Made by a program: the position numbers and the translations under genes
The notes under the pieces: model-generated
Told to the model about the DNA's origin: nothing
Database searches by the model: none
The model's input: the letters and a program-made list of their open reading frames with translations, nothing else
Part shown: positions 29,373 through 37,964 of the stretch, piece by piece
How the letters are laid out: every line of letters starts with the position of its first letter
How positions within the stretch are numbered: the stretch's first letter is position 1
NCBI RefSeq assembly: GCF_025527015.1
Contig: NZ_JAODIM010000037.1
Span: 124,001 to 188,000, forward strand
Reading direction: 5' to 3'
Length of the DNA: 64,000 nucleotides
Source: Winslowiella arboricola
Lineage (GTDB): Bacteria > Pseudomonadota > Gammaproteobacteria > Enterobacterales > Enterobacteriaceae

Positions 29373-30143
29373 TCAGATGAAACGGCTGAGAAACGCCTGG
29401 GTACGAGGATGTTGTGGGTTGCCCAACACCTGTTCAGCGGTCCCCTGCTCAACTACCACGCCGCCATCCATAAACACCACCCGGTCCGCCGCCTCACGGG
29501 CAAAGCCAATTTCATGGGTCACCACCACCATCGTCAGCCCCTGACTGGCGAGCGTGCGCATAGTCGCCAGCACCTCACCCACCAGCTCAGGATCGAGCGC
29601 TGAGGTAGGTTCATCAAACAGCATCAGCTGCGGGCGGATCGCCAGTGCGCGCGCAATCGCCACCCGCTGCTGCTGTCCGCCGGAGAGATGACGCGGCCAT
29701 GCATCCGCTTTATCGCTTAAACCCACCGTCGCCAGCAGCTCTTTGGCGAAGCGCACCGCTTCATCACGCGGATGCTTATGCACGCCAATCGGTGCCTCAA
29801 TAATATTCTGCAGCACCGTCATATGCGGATAGAGATTAAACTGCTGAAACACCATGCCGATTGCCTGGCGCTGACGCGCAATATTCCGCGCGCTCAGACG
29901 ATGCAGAAGGCCTTTTTTCAGCTCATAACCAATCTGCCGGTCGCCGACCATAATTGAACCGGCATTCATATCTTCCAGATGGTTAATGCAACGCAAAAAG
30001 GTCGATTTACCGGATCCCGAAGGGCCAAGAATCACCACCACTTCACCGGGAAATACATCAAGATCGATGCCTTTCAGCACTTCATTAGCGCCAAAACTTT
30101 TCTGTACGTTACGCGCCTGTACCAGCGGCTGAAGCTGACTCAT
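29373..30143 (-). CDS. Polar amino-acid ABC transporter ATPase (GlnQ/HisP family)
   Basis: A 256-residue cytosolic ATPase. Walker A is GPSGSGKST, the signature LSGGQQQR, Walker [14 protein letters not shown] and the switch His is in VTHEIGFA. An insert after the Walker A region ([21 protein letters not shown]) is typical of the HisP-like subgroup. It overlaps the upstream permease by 4 nt (ATGA) and is the last gene of a five-gene operon. Substrate is not determinable; family suggests a polar amino acid or derivative. Confidence 0.9.
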   Translation of the reverse strand: MSQLQPLVQARNVQKSFGANEVLKGIDLDVFPGEVVVILGPSGSGKSTFLRCINHLEDMNAGSIMVGDRQIGYELKKGLLHRLSARNIARQRQAIGMVFQQFNLYPHMTVLQNIIEAPIGVHKHPRDEAVRFAKELLATVGLSDKADAWPRHLSGGQQQRVAIARALAIRPQLMLFDEPTSALDPELVGEVLATMRTLASQGLTMVVVTHEIGFAREAADRVVFMDGGVVVEQGTAEQVLGNPQHPRTQAFLSRFI

Positions 30144-31111
30144 ACATCCTCCTTACGCACCAGCGGACGGGTAGCCATCGCTGCCACCTCAGGCACCACA
30201 GAGGGCGGTTTGCGCGGAGCCGACGGCGAACGTCGCGTGCCGCGGGCGTAATAGCGTTCAATCGCTGACTGACCAAGATTCAGCACTGATGTAATCAGCA
30301 GATACCAGATCACCGCCACCATCAGCATCGGTACAATTTCAAAGGTGCGGTTATACACCGCCTGCACCGAGTAGAGCAGATCGCCCATCGCAATCACGCT
30401 GACCAGCGAGGTGGCTTTGATCATGCTGATTAACTGGTTACCGGTCGGTGGAATAATCGAACGCATCGCCTGCGGAATAATAATGCGGCGCAACGCGCGG
30501 CTGCGGCTCATACCAAACGCCTGCGTGGTTTCCACCTGACCATTATCCACCGACAGCAGACCAGCACGAATAATCTCCGCCATATAAGCCGCTTCGTTTA
30601 ATGCCAGACCGGCAATCGCCGCGGTGAGTGGCGTAATCAGATCATTGGTATTCCAGCTGGCCAGTACCGTGTCGCTGAACGGCAGCGACAGTGAAATCAT
30701 CGGAAACAGCGTCGACATGTTGTACCAGAAGATCAGCTGCACCAGCAGCGGCGTGCCGCGGAAAAACCAGATATACAGGCTGGAGAGGCCACGTAACAAA
30801 CGGTTATCCGATAAACGCGCTACCGCCAGCAATAATCCCAGCGCCACGCCGAGGATCATCGCCACTACGGTAAGACCAAGGGTCACCTTCAGCCCCTGCA
30901 ATACCGTGCCTTCGGTAAACCATTCCAGCACTACATGCCACTCAAAGTTGGGGTTGTTGGCTACCAGCCAGAGAAAATTGCCGCCAACTACCAGCACCAC
31001 AATCCATGAGACCACGCGTCCATACTTTGGTGCGCTACGGGCGAAGGCCACATCGCGCTGTTGCACGTCAGCCCTTTCCCTGGCTCGTGAATCGGTGGTG
31101 TTTACTGTCAT
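30140..31111 (-). CDS. Amino-acid ABC transporter permease (HisM/GlnP family)
   Basis: The 323-residue protein has about five membrane spans and the EAA loop [20 protein letters not shown]. It is longer than GltJ or GltK because of a hydrophilic N-terminal extension of some 35 residues and a basic, Pro-rich C-terminal tail ([13 protein letters not shown]). It is the only permease in the operon, so a homodimer is likely. It overlaps both neighbours by 4 nt, a sign of tight coupling. Confidence 0.88.
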   Translation of the reverse strand: MTVNTTDSRARERADVQQRDVAFARSAPKYGRVVSWIVVLVVGGNFLWLVANNPNFEWHVVLEWFTEGTVLQGLKVTLGLTVVAMILGVALGLLLAVARLSDNRLLRGLSSLYIWFFRGTPLLVQLIFWYNMSTLFPMISLSLPFSDTVLASWNTNDLITPLTAAIAGLALNEAAYMAEIIRAGLLSVDNGQVETTQAFGMSRSRALRRIIIPQAMRSIIPPTGNQLISMIKATSLVSVIAMGDLLYSVQAVYNRTFEIVPMLMVAVIWYLLITSVLNLGQSAIERYYARGTRRSPSAPRKPPSVVPEVAAMATRPLVRKEDV

Positions 31112-31995
31112 TTCGGCATTCCTTTCGCAAGGTTACGGCCTGGCTCGGCAATCATATTGCCTTCGAGCTTCCACTTTTTCATGATGGCGGCGTAGGTGCC
31201 ATTTTTGAACAGTTCTTTATAGGCATCGAGCAGCACATCGCCCAGCGCGGAACCTTTCGGCACGACGGATCCCTGGAAGATATCGCCAAAGCCATTTTTC
31301 TGGCCTGTACCGGTCAGTTCCAGCTGGCCTTCAGCCTGATCGACGAAATAGGTCAGCGGCGCCTGCGATGAGAAGAAAGCATCAGAACGCTTCGAGCGCA
31401 CTGCCAGAATCGATGACGGCTGATCGGTAAACGATTGCACGGTCACCGCTGCTTTACCGCCATCGGTACAGACCGTTGACTGTTTACGTATCACCTGCTC
31501 TGCTGAACCACCGGCCATCACCGCAATACGTTTGCCACAGGTGTCATCAAGGCCGTTAATCTTCGCCGGGTTGCCCTTCTGCACGCCAAACACCACGAAT
31601 TCCTGAACGAAGTCGATAAAGTCATTCTTCTCCTGGCGATCCGGGTAATCCCCGATCGGGCCGACCGCTAACTGATAGCGACCAGATTTAATCCCCGCCA
31701 GCAGACCCGGTAAACCGCTTACCGTCGCATGTTCAATCTTAACGCCGAGCAGCTGAGCCAGCGCATGCGTCAGATCGGCCGTCGCGCCGTCCATGCTGTT
31801 GGTGCCACTGACAATCTCATAAGGAGGAAAAGAGCCGTTATTCACCGCAATCATTTTACCGGCTTTTTTTACCGCATCAGGTAAGCGGTCATGCAGCGCC
31901 TGATCGACATTTTGCGTCGGCAGCGTTTCTGCGGCCTGAGCCAGGGTAGCGGTCAGGCCTAAAGCCAGCGCCATGGCGTATGCAATTTTTTTCAT
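31108..31995 (-). CDS. Amino-acid ABC transporter substrate-binding protein (SBP family 3)
   Basis: A 295-residue periplasmic protein with a Sec signal ending LAQA-AETL (about 22 residues). The fold is SBP_bac_3: the NNGSFPPYEIV, MDGATADLTHAL and GPIGDYPDRQEK segments line the pocket in this family. It is encoded directly upstream of the permease and 28 nt after the amidase gene. The ligand is unknown; the partner YbeM amidase makes an amide- or glutamine-like compound one possibility, by inference. Confidence 0.88.
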   Translation of the reverse strand: MKKIAYAMALALGLTATLAQAAETLPTQNVDQALHDRLPDAVKKAGKMIAVNNGSFPPYEIVSGTNSMDGATADLTHALAQLLGVKIEHATVSGLPGLLAGIKSGRYQLAVGPIGDYPDRQEKNDFIDFVQEFVVFGVQKGNPAKINGLDDTCGKRIAVMAGGSAEQVIRKQSTVCTDGGKAAVTVQSFTDQPSSILAVRSKRSDAFFSSQAPLTYFVDQAEGQLELTGTGQKNGFGDIFQGSVVPKGSALGDVLLDAYKELFKNGTYAAIMKKWKLEGNMIAEPGRNLAKGMPK

Positions 31996-32023
31996 CTTAG
32001 TGAATTCCCCAATACGGTCTCAG

Positions 32024-32812
32024 TTATTTTAATTCCGGACGAGCAAAACGACGGTTTTCCAGCACCGGCAATACGTTACGGGCATGGGCAATACGTGCCG
32101 CATCGAGGTCGGCAAATACCAGCGCCGGGCCTTCCGCTGCTTTGGCAATCGCTACGCCAAGCGGATCAACCACCAGACTGTTGCCGATATTGCGTGGACC
32201 ACACTCGCCCACCGCTACCAGATAACAGGTATTTTCCAGCGCGCGGGCGGTGACTAATACCTCCCAGTGCATCTCTTTCAGCGGCCCTTTAACCCATGCG
32301 GCTGGCAGTACCAGCACATCAGCACCATCCAGCACCAGCCGACGCGCCAGCTCGGGGAAACGCACGTCGTAACAGGTCATCAGTCCTACTTTCATGCCGG
32401 CGACGTCCACCAGCGGCGGCACCAGATTACCGGCGGTCACATTGCGCGACTCCTGCATGGCGAAGGCGTCATACAGATGCAGCTTGTCGTAATGCGCAAT
32501 AATTTCACCGTCACGAATGGCAATCAGCACATTCAGCGCACGCGCATCAGCGGTCGGCACATGCACACTCATCATGGTGGTCATGTTGTTTTCGCGGCTG
32601 GCTGCCAGCACCAGGCTGAGGAACGGACCATCCAGCGGCTGGGCGGCTTTCAGCACCAGATCAGGGTCGGCAATATCGCGCGCCAGCACACCTTCCGGTA
32701 ACACCAGCAGATCGGCGCCCGCCTCTGCGGCCTGCGTCATCAGCGTAATGCAGGTTTTGGCGTTGTCCTGCCACTCGCGGCTAACCGCAAACTGTCCCAT
32801 TGCAACTTTCAT
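32024..32812 (-). CDS. ybeM: Deaminated-glutathione amidase YbeM (nitrilase superfamily)
   Basis: The 262 residues match E. coli YbeM in length and in the ESRxVxAGN, GLMTCYDVRFPELA and LPVLENRRFA regions. The nitrilase triad is Glu40, Lys110 and Cys147. In known members it hydrolyses the side product deaminated glutathione, a metabolite-repair role. Here it is intact and embedded between an ABC importer and a binding-protein-like gene; its start overlaps the upstream stop by one base (TAATG). The setting suggests it may also act on an imported compound. Confidence 0.88.
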   Translation of the reverse strand: MKVAMGQFAVSREWQDNAKTCITLMTQAAEAGADLLVLPEGVLARDIADPDLVLKAAQPLDGPFLSLVLAASRENNMTTMMSVHVPTADARALNVLIAIRDGEIIAHYDKLHLYDAFAMQESRNVTAGNLVPPLVDVAGMKVGLMTCYDVRFPELARRLVLDGADVLVLPAAWVKGPLKEMHWEVLVTARALENTCYLVAVGECGPRNIGNSLVVDPLGVAIAKAAEGPALVFADLDAARIAHARNVLPVLENRRFARPELK

Positions 32813-33774
32813 TATTTTTCCCCCTGCGCTTCAGCCGGAAACAGTGCTTCAGGTGTCAGACGCTCTTTCGTCAGCCCCTGCTGATAAAGCTCATCGGCAA
32901 AATCAGCAATCATCTTCTTGTTAACCGCAAAACCGTTATCATTCCAGTTTGCCGGTAAATCCTGCGTGGTACGTCGCAAATCGTCGAGCAACCACGGGGT
33001 GGTATCCGCATACTTTTCGCGTTTCTGATTCCATACCCGCGCCGACAACTCAATCACCGCGCTTAATGCCTGCGGGATCTGCGGATGAGCGGCGGCAATC
33101 GCCGGTTTCATCGCCAGCAGATGCATGCCGGGGACATAACCGACGCGATTAAAGTAAGCCAGTTCTGCCTGGCGGAAGTCGGTCTGCAACTGACGCAGGC
33201 CAGAGCCGGGTAAGAAGAAACCTTCCGGCATAAACGGCGTAAAGACCGCGTCCAGCTCACCGGCTTTCAGCAATTCAATCAGCGGACGTTCGCCGGGTGC
33301 CGCTTCGATGCGCCCTTCGCGACCAAAACCGCTCAGACGGTCGACAATCGGATGGTCGGCAGTCAGACGGCCAGCAAACCAGTATGCGTCATCGATTTCC
33401 ACACCCGCTTCACGCAGTACGGTGCGCGTCCAGGTATTACCGGAATCCTGCCAGCCGGTGAGGCCAATCTTTTTGCCTTTCAGCTGGGCAGGAGAGGTTA
33501 ACGGGCTGTCGGCGGTGGTGATAATGCAACGCTGACGAAAACCACGCATCAGGAAATGCGGCAGTGCCAGCAGCGAGGTATCGCCATTGGCGCGCCCCTG
33601 AGCATAGCGACTGAAGGAGACTTCACCGGCATCGTAATCTTCACTGGTAGCCAGATCGCCAACCAGGGTGCCAACGCGGTGGACTTCAACGTTAAACCCC
33701 TGCGGCTTCACATCGCCTAATGCCAGCGGTGTGAAATAGTCCCAGTCCCGAACGGCCAGTCTGATGGTTATCAT
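32812..33774 (-). CDS. Binding-protein-fold, 4,5-dihydroxyphthalate decarboxylase-like protein
   Basis: The 320-residue protein starts MITIRLAVRDWDYFTPLALG and has no signal peptide, so it should be cytosolic. The YDAGEVSFSRYAQ, SPAQLKGKKIGL and ELDAVFTPFMPEGF segments resemble the periplasmic-binding-protein fold of dihydroxyphthalate decarboxylases and NMT1-like proteins. It is the first gene of the operon. Enzymatic or ligand-binding activity cannot be assigned; the missing signal peptide argues against it being a normal ABC binding protein. Confidence 0.72.
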   Translation of the reverse strand: MITIRLAVRDWDYFTPLALGDVKPQGFNVEVHRVGTLVGDLATSEDYDAGEVSFSRYAQGRANGDTSLLALPHFLMRGFRQRCIITTADSPLTSPAQLKGKKIGLTGWQDSGNTWTRTVLREAGVEIDDAYWFAGRLTADHPIVDRLSGFGREGRIEAAPGERPLIELLKAGELDAVFTPFMPEGFFLPGSGLRQLQTDFRQAELAYFNRVGYVPGMHLLAMKPAIAAAHPQIPQALSAVIELSARVWNQKREKYADTTPWLLDDLRRTTQDLPANWNDNGFAVNKKMIADFADELYQQGLTKERLTPEALFPAEAQGEK

Positions 33775-33914
33775 ATTGTGTTCTCACTTTTCCCGGCTTA
33801 ACGTTCACGCCGACGTATCGGTTATTTTTTAATCACTCAATGCTTGAATTTGATACTAGATCGATAATATTATCTGTACAATAATTACTTTGTTACTGAA
33901 CAAATGGATTTCTT

Positions 33915-35273
33915 ATGACCCCAACTCTGGATCTGAACTGGCTGGCGGAACGCATCACTGAACCCTCGCTAAAAGGGATTGCGCTGACAGTGGCAACCTT
34001 AATTCGCGAAGGTGCGATTCCGATTGGCGCCCATCTGCCTGCGGTGCGCGATCTGGCGGAAAAACTGGGAGTCAGCCCGGCCACGGTGTCAGCGGCCTGG
34101 GGACAGTTAAAACGACAGAAAGTGCTGGCGGGAAAAGGCCGTAGCGGCGTATGGGTATGTGGCGATACACTGACGCCGCGACCGGTGAGATTCGAGAAGA
34201 TCGGCAATTATGGCAACCAGATCAAAGCCGATCTGATCCTTTCAGCCCCCGATGCGCAACTGCTGCCGGATCTGCGCGCCGCTATGTTGCACGGCATTGA
34301 GGTGGCGAATCTCAACAGCTACCAGCGTGAGCCGATAGTGCCAGCGCTGGTGGCTGCGCTTAAACCGGGCTGGCCACTGCCCGCCGAGGCATTCCTGGCG
34401 ACCGATGGTGGTTTTGATGCGATGAATTTGATTCTGCAGACGCTGGTTTCGCCCGGTGAGAAGGTGGTGATCGAAGATCCTACTGCCACCCGTCTGCTGG
34501 ATATGCTGGATAATGTGGGGGCGGAAGTGCTGCCGCTGCCCTGCGATGAACAGGGGCCGCTGCCAGATGCGCTGGCGCGCTTGATGCAGAAATCCCCGGC
34601 GATGTTTATCTACCAGCCGCGTACCCACTCCACCACCGGCAACACCGTAACGGAAGCACGCAGTCAGGCGCTGGCGCAGGTATTAGTCGGCTCTACCACC
34701 CTGATTGTGGAAGATGACGGCATCGGCGAACTCTCTGCCTGGCCGGTATGGAGTCTCGGCAAGTACTTTCCTGAACGCACGCTGCATGTGCGCTCGTTCT
34801 CCAAAGCCTATGGCCCGGATCTGCGCCTGGCAGTGATTTCAGCATCGCAAAATCTGGTACAGCGCATTCAGTCTTATCGTAACTTCGGCGCCAGCTGGAC
34901 CAGCCGTATTCTGCAGGGAGCGGTAGCCTGGATGCTACATGATAAACAGACGCAGGAGAGTATCGTCCGCGCACGCACTGTGTATGCCAGACGGCGACAG
35001 AAGCTGATTGATGCGCTGGCACAGCGAGGCATGCCGCTGCCGACGCGTGACGGGCTCTGTATTTATATCCCGGTGGAGTCAGAACAATTTGCCATGATCA
35101 CCCTCGCCGCCCACGGTATTGCGGTCTATCCGGGCGAGCGCTTCCGTTGCGGCAGCGATCAGTTTATCCGGCTGAGTACCTCAATCATGCCAGAAGATCA
35201 GATTGAAGCCATTGCCGACGCGCTGATCCTCGCCTGCGGCAGCGGACCAGCACTGCTTAGCGCAAATGTTTAA
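33915..35273 (+). CDS. MocR/GntR-type PLP-dependent regulator
   Basis: The 452-residue fusion has an N-terminal GntR winged helix (about 1-75; LPAVRDLAEKLGVSPATVSAAWGQL) and an aminotransferase class I domain. The PLP lysine is probably in SFSKAYGPDLRLAV. It is divergent from the ABC/YbeM operon across 140 AT-rich bases, so it most likely controls that operon in response to an amine or amino-acid ligand. Its 3' end overlaps the convergent acetyltransferase gene by 17 nt. Confidence 0.88.
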   Translation: MTPTLDLNWLAERITEPSLKGIALTVATLIREGAIPIGAHLPAVRDLAEKLGVSPATVSAAWGQLKRQKVLAGKGRSGVWVCGDTLTPRPVRFEKIGNYGNQIKADLILSAPDAQLLPDLRAAMLHGIEVANLNSYQREPIVPALVAALKPGWPLPAEAFLATDGGFDAMNLILQTLVSPGEKVVIEDPTATRLLDMLDNVGAEVLPLPCDEQGPLPDALARLMQKSPAMFIYQPRTHSTTGNTVTEARSQALAQVLVGSTTLIVEDDGIGELSAWPVWSLGKYFPERTLHVRSFSKAYGPDLRLAVISASQNLVQRIQSYRNFGASWTSRILQGAVAWMLHDKQTQESIVRARTVYARRRQKLIDALAQRGMPLPTRDGLCIYIPVESEQFAMITLAAHGIAVYPGERFRCGSDQFIRLSTSIMPEDQIEAIADALILACGSGPALLSANV

Positions 35274-35682
35274 TCAGGTATTTCGGTGATTCGCGATAGC
35301 CTTCACGCTGATAAAAGCTGTTGGCTTTAATACGGTGCTCATGACAATGCACTTCCATCCGGTCACAGCCGCGCTGCTGCGCCATGTTCTCCGCGTATTG
35401 CAGCAACTGCTGGCCCGCGCCTTTACTGCGCTCACCTTCGGCGATACAGAAGTAACTGATACGGGCAAAATCGCCGGCCAGCGCCAGCTGCGGAATAAAA
35501 TGCAGTGAAAGAAACCCCAATACCGTTTGCCCGTGTTCGGCGACTAACAGCATCTCATCGCTGTCGGCGATCAGCTGCGCCAGTCGTTTATCAATAAAAC
35601 TTTCCGTACCACCATAGCCTAACTCAGCCAGCAAGGCGCTGAGCGCAAAACTATCTTTGATCTGTGCCGGGCGAATATTCAT
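35257..35682 (-). CDS. GNAT-family N-acetyltransferase
   Basis: Starting at ATG 35682, behind GAGGGAGAAACC, the protein has 141 residues; a longer frame to 35784 adds 34 residues without a ribosome site and is rejected. The acetyl-CoA motif is present as ARISYFCIAEGERSKGAGQQLL, and the C-terminal NSFYQREGYRESPKYLIK is typical of GNATs. Substrate is unknown. It is convergent with and overlaps the MocR gene by 17 nt. Confidence 0.85.
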   Translation of the reverse strand: MNIRPAQIKDSFALSALLAELGYGGTESFIDKRLAQLIADSDEMLLVAEHGQTVLGFLSLHFIPQLALAGDFARISYFCIAEGERSKGAGQQLLQYAENMAQQRGCDRMEVHCHEHRIKANSFYQREGYRESPKYLIKHLR

Positions 35683-35862
35683 GGTTTCTCCCTCAGTTTT
35701 AACGGTGCTTAAGTTATATAGCCAGCGGAGGAAAAAGCGAAGCGGGTGCCGGGAGTTGAGTGTTACAAATGATTTAGCCGTCACAGGAATTAATATTCAG
35801 ATTAATGTTTTCTTAATCTTGCCCTGCGACACTCAAAGCGTGTCTGACAATGGGTAAATAAC

Positions 35863-35961
35863 ATGCAACAACACGTCTCGCTGAAGTGGAGTGAAGGGTT
35901 TGCCGTCGCGATCAGCTTTATCTCCGCCATCCTGTTTGTGGCGATTTATCTCTGGCGGTAG
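35863..35961 (+). CDS. Putative 32-aa single-span membrane peptide
   Basis: An ATG at 35863 opens a 33-codon frame, MQQHVSLKWSEGFAVAIS followed by a hydrophobic stretch ending IYLWR. It has the polar-head/one-span/positive-end layout of enterobacterial small membrane proteins, and a terminator follows 19 nt later. The ribosome site is weak (GGG). I recognise no named homologue, so the call rests on composition and placement. Confidence 0.45.
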   Translation: MQQHVSLKWSEGFAVAISFISAILFVAIYLWR

Positions 35962-35978
35962 GGTAAAACCGCACAAAA

Positions 35979-36004
35979 AAAACCCGCCAGAGGCGGGTTT
36001 TTAG
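35979..36004. terminator. Terminator shared by cspE and the 32-aa ORF
   Basis: AACCCGCC and GGCGGGTT pair across AGA (35981-36000ish), flanked by an A-run on the left and TTT on the right, so it works in both directions. Confidence 0.85.
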
Positions 36005-36024
36005 AATTCTGTCTGATAACTAAC

Positions 36025-36234
36025 TTAAATAGCAGCAACGTTAGCAGCAGATGGGCCTTTAGCGCCGTCAGTGATTTCAAACTCTACACGCTGACCTTCA
36101 GCCAGGGTTTTGAAACCGTTGCTCTGGATAGCGGAAAAGTGTACGAATACATCTTTGCTACCATCTTCAGGAGTAATGAAACCGAATCCTTTGGACTCAT
36201 TAAACCACTTAACGCTACCTTTAATCTTAGACAT
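36025..36234 (-). CDS. cspE: Cold-shock-like protein CspE
   Basis: Starting at [16 protein letters not shown] (ATG 36234) the protein has 69 residues and is nearly identical to E. coli CspE. RNP1 KGFGFI and RNP2 VFVHF are present. The frame extends ten residues further upstream but that N-terminus is not conserved. CspE melts RNA hairpins and acts as an antiterminator. In E. coli cspE lies between pagP and crcB; crcB is absent here. Confidence 0.96.
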   Translation of the reverse strand: MSKIKGSVKWFNESKGFGFITPEDGSKDVFVHFSAIQSNGFKTLAEGQRVEFEITDGAKGPSAANVAAI

Positions 36235-36384
36235 CAATATTACCTTTACATGAAAAATGGACACTAAACTGTGTCGGGGGTTAGTACAGCAATTGCTAAC
36301 GCTTTTGTCCAGTGTGTGATGACGAAAAAGTGATAAATATCGCCATTTCCCGCAATCAAAGTCACTTAGCGCTCAAATTAGCGA

Positions 36385-36966
36385 CTAAAAAGCCCAACGG
36401 AACCAGGCAAAGAAAACATTACCATTATTGTATGTACCCGGAATGTAAGTCATCTGGAAGCTTGCTGGCCCATACCCTACCGACGCCAGTGGCAGCACCA
36501 CCGGAATCGGAATGTATTTCCAGTTGTCGCGCGCGGTGGCACCTGCGGTATAGCCTGCGCCGAGGCGGAAATTCTGATCGTTTAACGGGCGCCAGGTCTT
36601 TTCCCAGCCATAACCGCCGATCGGCTCCCATTTGTTATAAGAGTCTTTAAAGGCCATCAGATAGATGCCATGCCAGTTACCGTACTCATCATAACGCGAG
36701 ATACCGCCACCTGCTCCCCATGGACGCTCGTTGTAGCGGTCGGTTTTCTCTTTGTCATAGGTCCAGCGATTGTGCCAGGTAATCGCCGGCAGATAGAGAT
36801 CATGCGTCTCTGGCGCGTCCCATGTTTGCTGCACATTGCCGGTAAAAGTTTGCCACCATCCCTGTTCGCTATTGCTAACAGACGTATCAGCGGCAGAAAC
36901 CAGCGGACTAACCAGAAAATAGCTGCTCAATACCAACAGCGGGAGAGAATAATTGGAAACGTTCAC
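36385..36966 (-). CDS. pagP: Lipid A palmitoyltransferase PagP
   Basis: PagP is an eight-stranded outer-membrane barrel that adds palmitate to lipid A. The catalytic His in LPAITWH and Asp-Ser in [12 protein letters not shown] are visible, and the C-terminus ends in an aromatic residue as barrels do. The start chosen, GTG 36966 ([10 protein letters not shown], 193 residues), aligns with the E. coli N-terminus MNVSKY; an ATG at 37011 would add 15 residues. A signal peptide ends near LVSA-ADTS. A 7-bp-arm inverted repeat lies just upstream. Confidence 0.9.
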   Translation of the reverse strand: MNVSNYSLPLLVLSSYFLVSPLVSAADTSVSNSEQGWWQTFTGNVQQTWDAPETHDLYLPAITWHNRWTYDKEKTDRYNERPWGAGGGISRYDEYGNWHGIYLMAFKDSYNKWEPIGGYGWEKTWRPLNDQNFRLGAGYTAGATARDNWKYIPIPVVLPLASVGYGPASFQMTYIPGTYNNGNVFFAWFRWAF

Positions 36967-37017
36967 TTCATTGACTACCTGGATTAAAAAACTGGAAATT
37001 TTAACAGCCATCGGTTC

Positions 37018-37038
37018 AACGTTGTTTAAATCAACGTT
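37018..37038. promoter_or_regulatory. Inverted repeat upstream of pagP
   Basis: AACGTTG and CAACGTT flank a 7-nt AT core, a perfect palindrome in the pagP leader or promoter. It could be an operator or an RNA hairpin. The rest of the 37012-37485 gap is AT-rich and holds no convincing gene apart from the promoter described below. Confidence 0.4.
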
Positions 37039-37406
37039 ACTGGCGCGTAATGGAATAAGGAGACTTTAGTATCATATACATATAACGCTTATTATTGTCT
37101 GACATCTTACCGGATTGACCGCGTTTTCGCGCGAAATCCACGCCTGATTTTCATTAATTGGCAAATGTAATCACAACTTTACATTATATTGCAACCCATT
37201 GATTCTGATAACAGCAGCGATAAGGTAAATTCAGTAAAAGTAATCAGAAATTTCGCAAAAAGTTCATTTAGCGGGGCGGGTGGGGGAAGGATAAAATCGG
37301 TTTGCAGCCTCGATATATCATCGGTAATACTTATCAATCTGGTGCAGTCAGCGAAAAAAAACCACAGTGTTTCAACAGAATAACATTATCCCCTGCATGA
37401 AAATCA

Positions 37407-37464
37407 TTTACATAATTTATTTAATCGAATTTATAATAATCTTTTGTTAAGATAATTCTTATCT
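37407..37464 (+). promoter_or_regulatory. Promoter with Fur-like box for the zinc-ribbon gene
   Basis: TTTACA (37407-37412) and a perfect TATAAT (37432-37437) are 19 nt apart. Immediately downstream AGATAATTCTTATCT (37450-37464) matches the 7-1-7 Fur consensus TGATAATnATTATCA at 12 of 15 positions and would overlie the transcription start. Weak individually, suggestive together. Confidence 0.4.
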
Positions 37465-37485
37465 CGACTGACAAGGATAAACGTC

Positions 37486-37680
37486 ATGGTGATGAAAGTG
37501 AGATGTACTTCCTGTGGAAGTAAGAAATTCATCTATACCGATAAAGGAGAGCAGCGGGAAGAGCATCATGGCGCCGTTTGCGCCCAATGTAATAAACCGA
37601 TCACCCTGGAAGACCTGCTGCCATTGACCCCGATGGATCCGATTATTAAATGTCTGATAGGTAAGAAAAAATCTGTATAA
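37486..37680 (+). CDS. Small zinc-ribbon protein
   Basis: A 64-residue protein with CTSC and CAQC pairs separated by 26 residues, MKVRCTSCGSKKFIY and GAVCAQCNKPITLEDL. It resembles small putative zinc-binding proteins of the ECs_2282 type found in enterobacteria. ATG 37486 follows AAGGA by a good distance; a second Met (37492) is possible. A hairpin terminator follows directly. Function unknown. Confidence 0.8.
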   Translation: MVMKVRCTSCGSKKFIYTDKGEQREEHHGAVCAQCNKPITLEDLLPLTPMDPIIKCLIGKKKSV

Positions 37681-37687
37681 ACCCAGG

Positions 37688-37722
37688 CTGTCGCCACAAA
37701 TGGCAGCGACAGGGGTTTTATT
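37688..37722. terminator. Hairpin between the zinc-ribbon gene and yohP
   Basis: CTGTCGC (37688-37694) pairs with GCGACAG (37706-37712), followed by GGGTTTTATTT. It lies between two convergent small genes and overlaps neither. Confidence 0.75.
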
Positions 37723-37727
37723 TGCAA

Positions 37728-37811
37728 TTAAAAAATCAGTTTGAACACGCCAGTCAGCGTCAGCAGACCAACTATAAAAATAATTGCGATGATCCAGAGA
37801 ATAATTTTCAT
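37728..37811 (-). CDS. yohP: YohP-like 27-aa membrane peptide
   Basis: On the minus strand an ATG at 37811, seven to eight bases after GAGGA, encodes 27 residues beginning MKIILWIIAIIFIVGLL and ending TGVFKLIF. E. coli YohP (MKIILWAV...GVFKMIF) has the same length and the same two ends. It is a single hydrophobic span, targeted to the inner membrane. Its sequence match and ribosome site make it a real gene despite its size. The 37812-37929 gap upstream has no other gene. Confidence 0.88.
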   Translation of the reverse strand: MKIILWIIAIIFIVGLLTLTGVFKLIF

Positions 37812-37929
37812 TCCATTTTCCTCGCCAGTAAAAGATAAAAGCCACATTTCATAGCAACTTAAGTATAGAAGAAGATTTCTGTGCCGCCTGGCTATGCTGC
37901 GTTTTTTAGTCGCTTTCGCAGGGAAACGC

Positions 37930-37956
37930 GACTAACCCGCATCACGCGGGTTAGTC
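37930..37956 (-). terminator. Terminator of the ygb operon
   Basis: GACTAACCCGC (37930-37940) pairs perfectly with GCGGGTTAGTC (37946-37956). On the minus strand it is followed by GCGTTTCCC, a short T-run. It begins 8 nt past the ygbN stop codon. Confidence 0.7.
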
Positions 37957-37964
37957 TGCCTGGT

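Noticed and set aside
37189-37383. 64-codon ORF upstream of the zinc-ribbon gene
   Set aside because: No ribosome site, Ser/Lys/Ile-rich composition from AT-rich DNA and no recognisable pattern.
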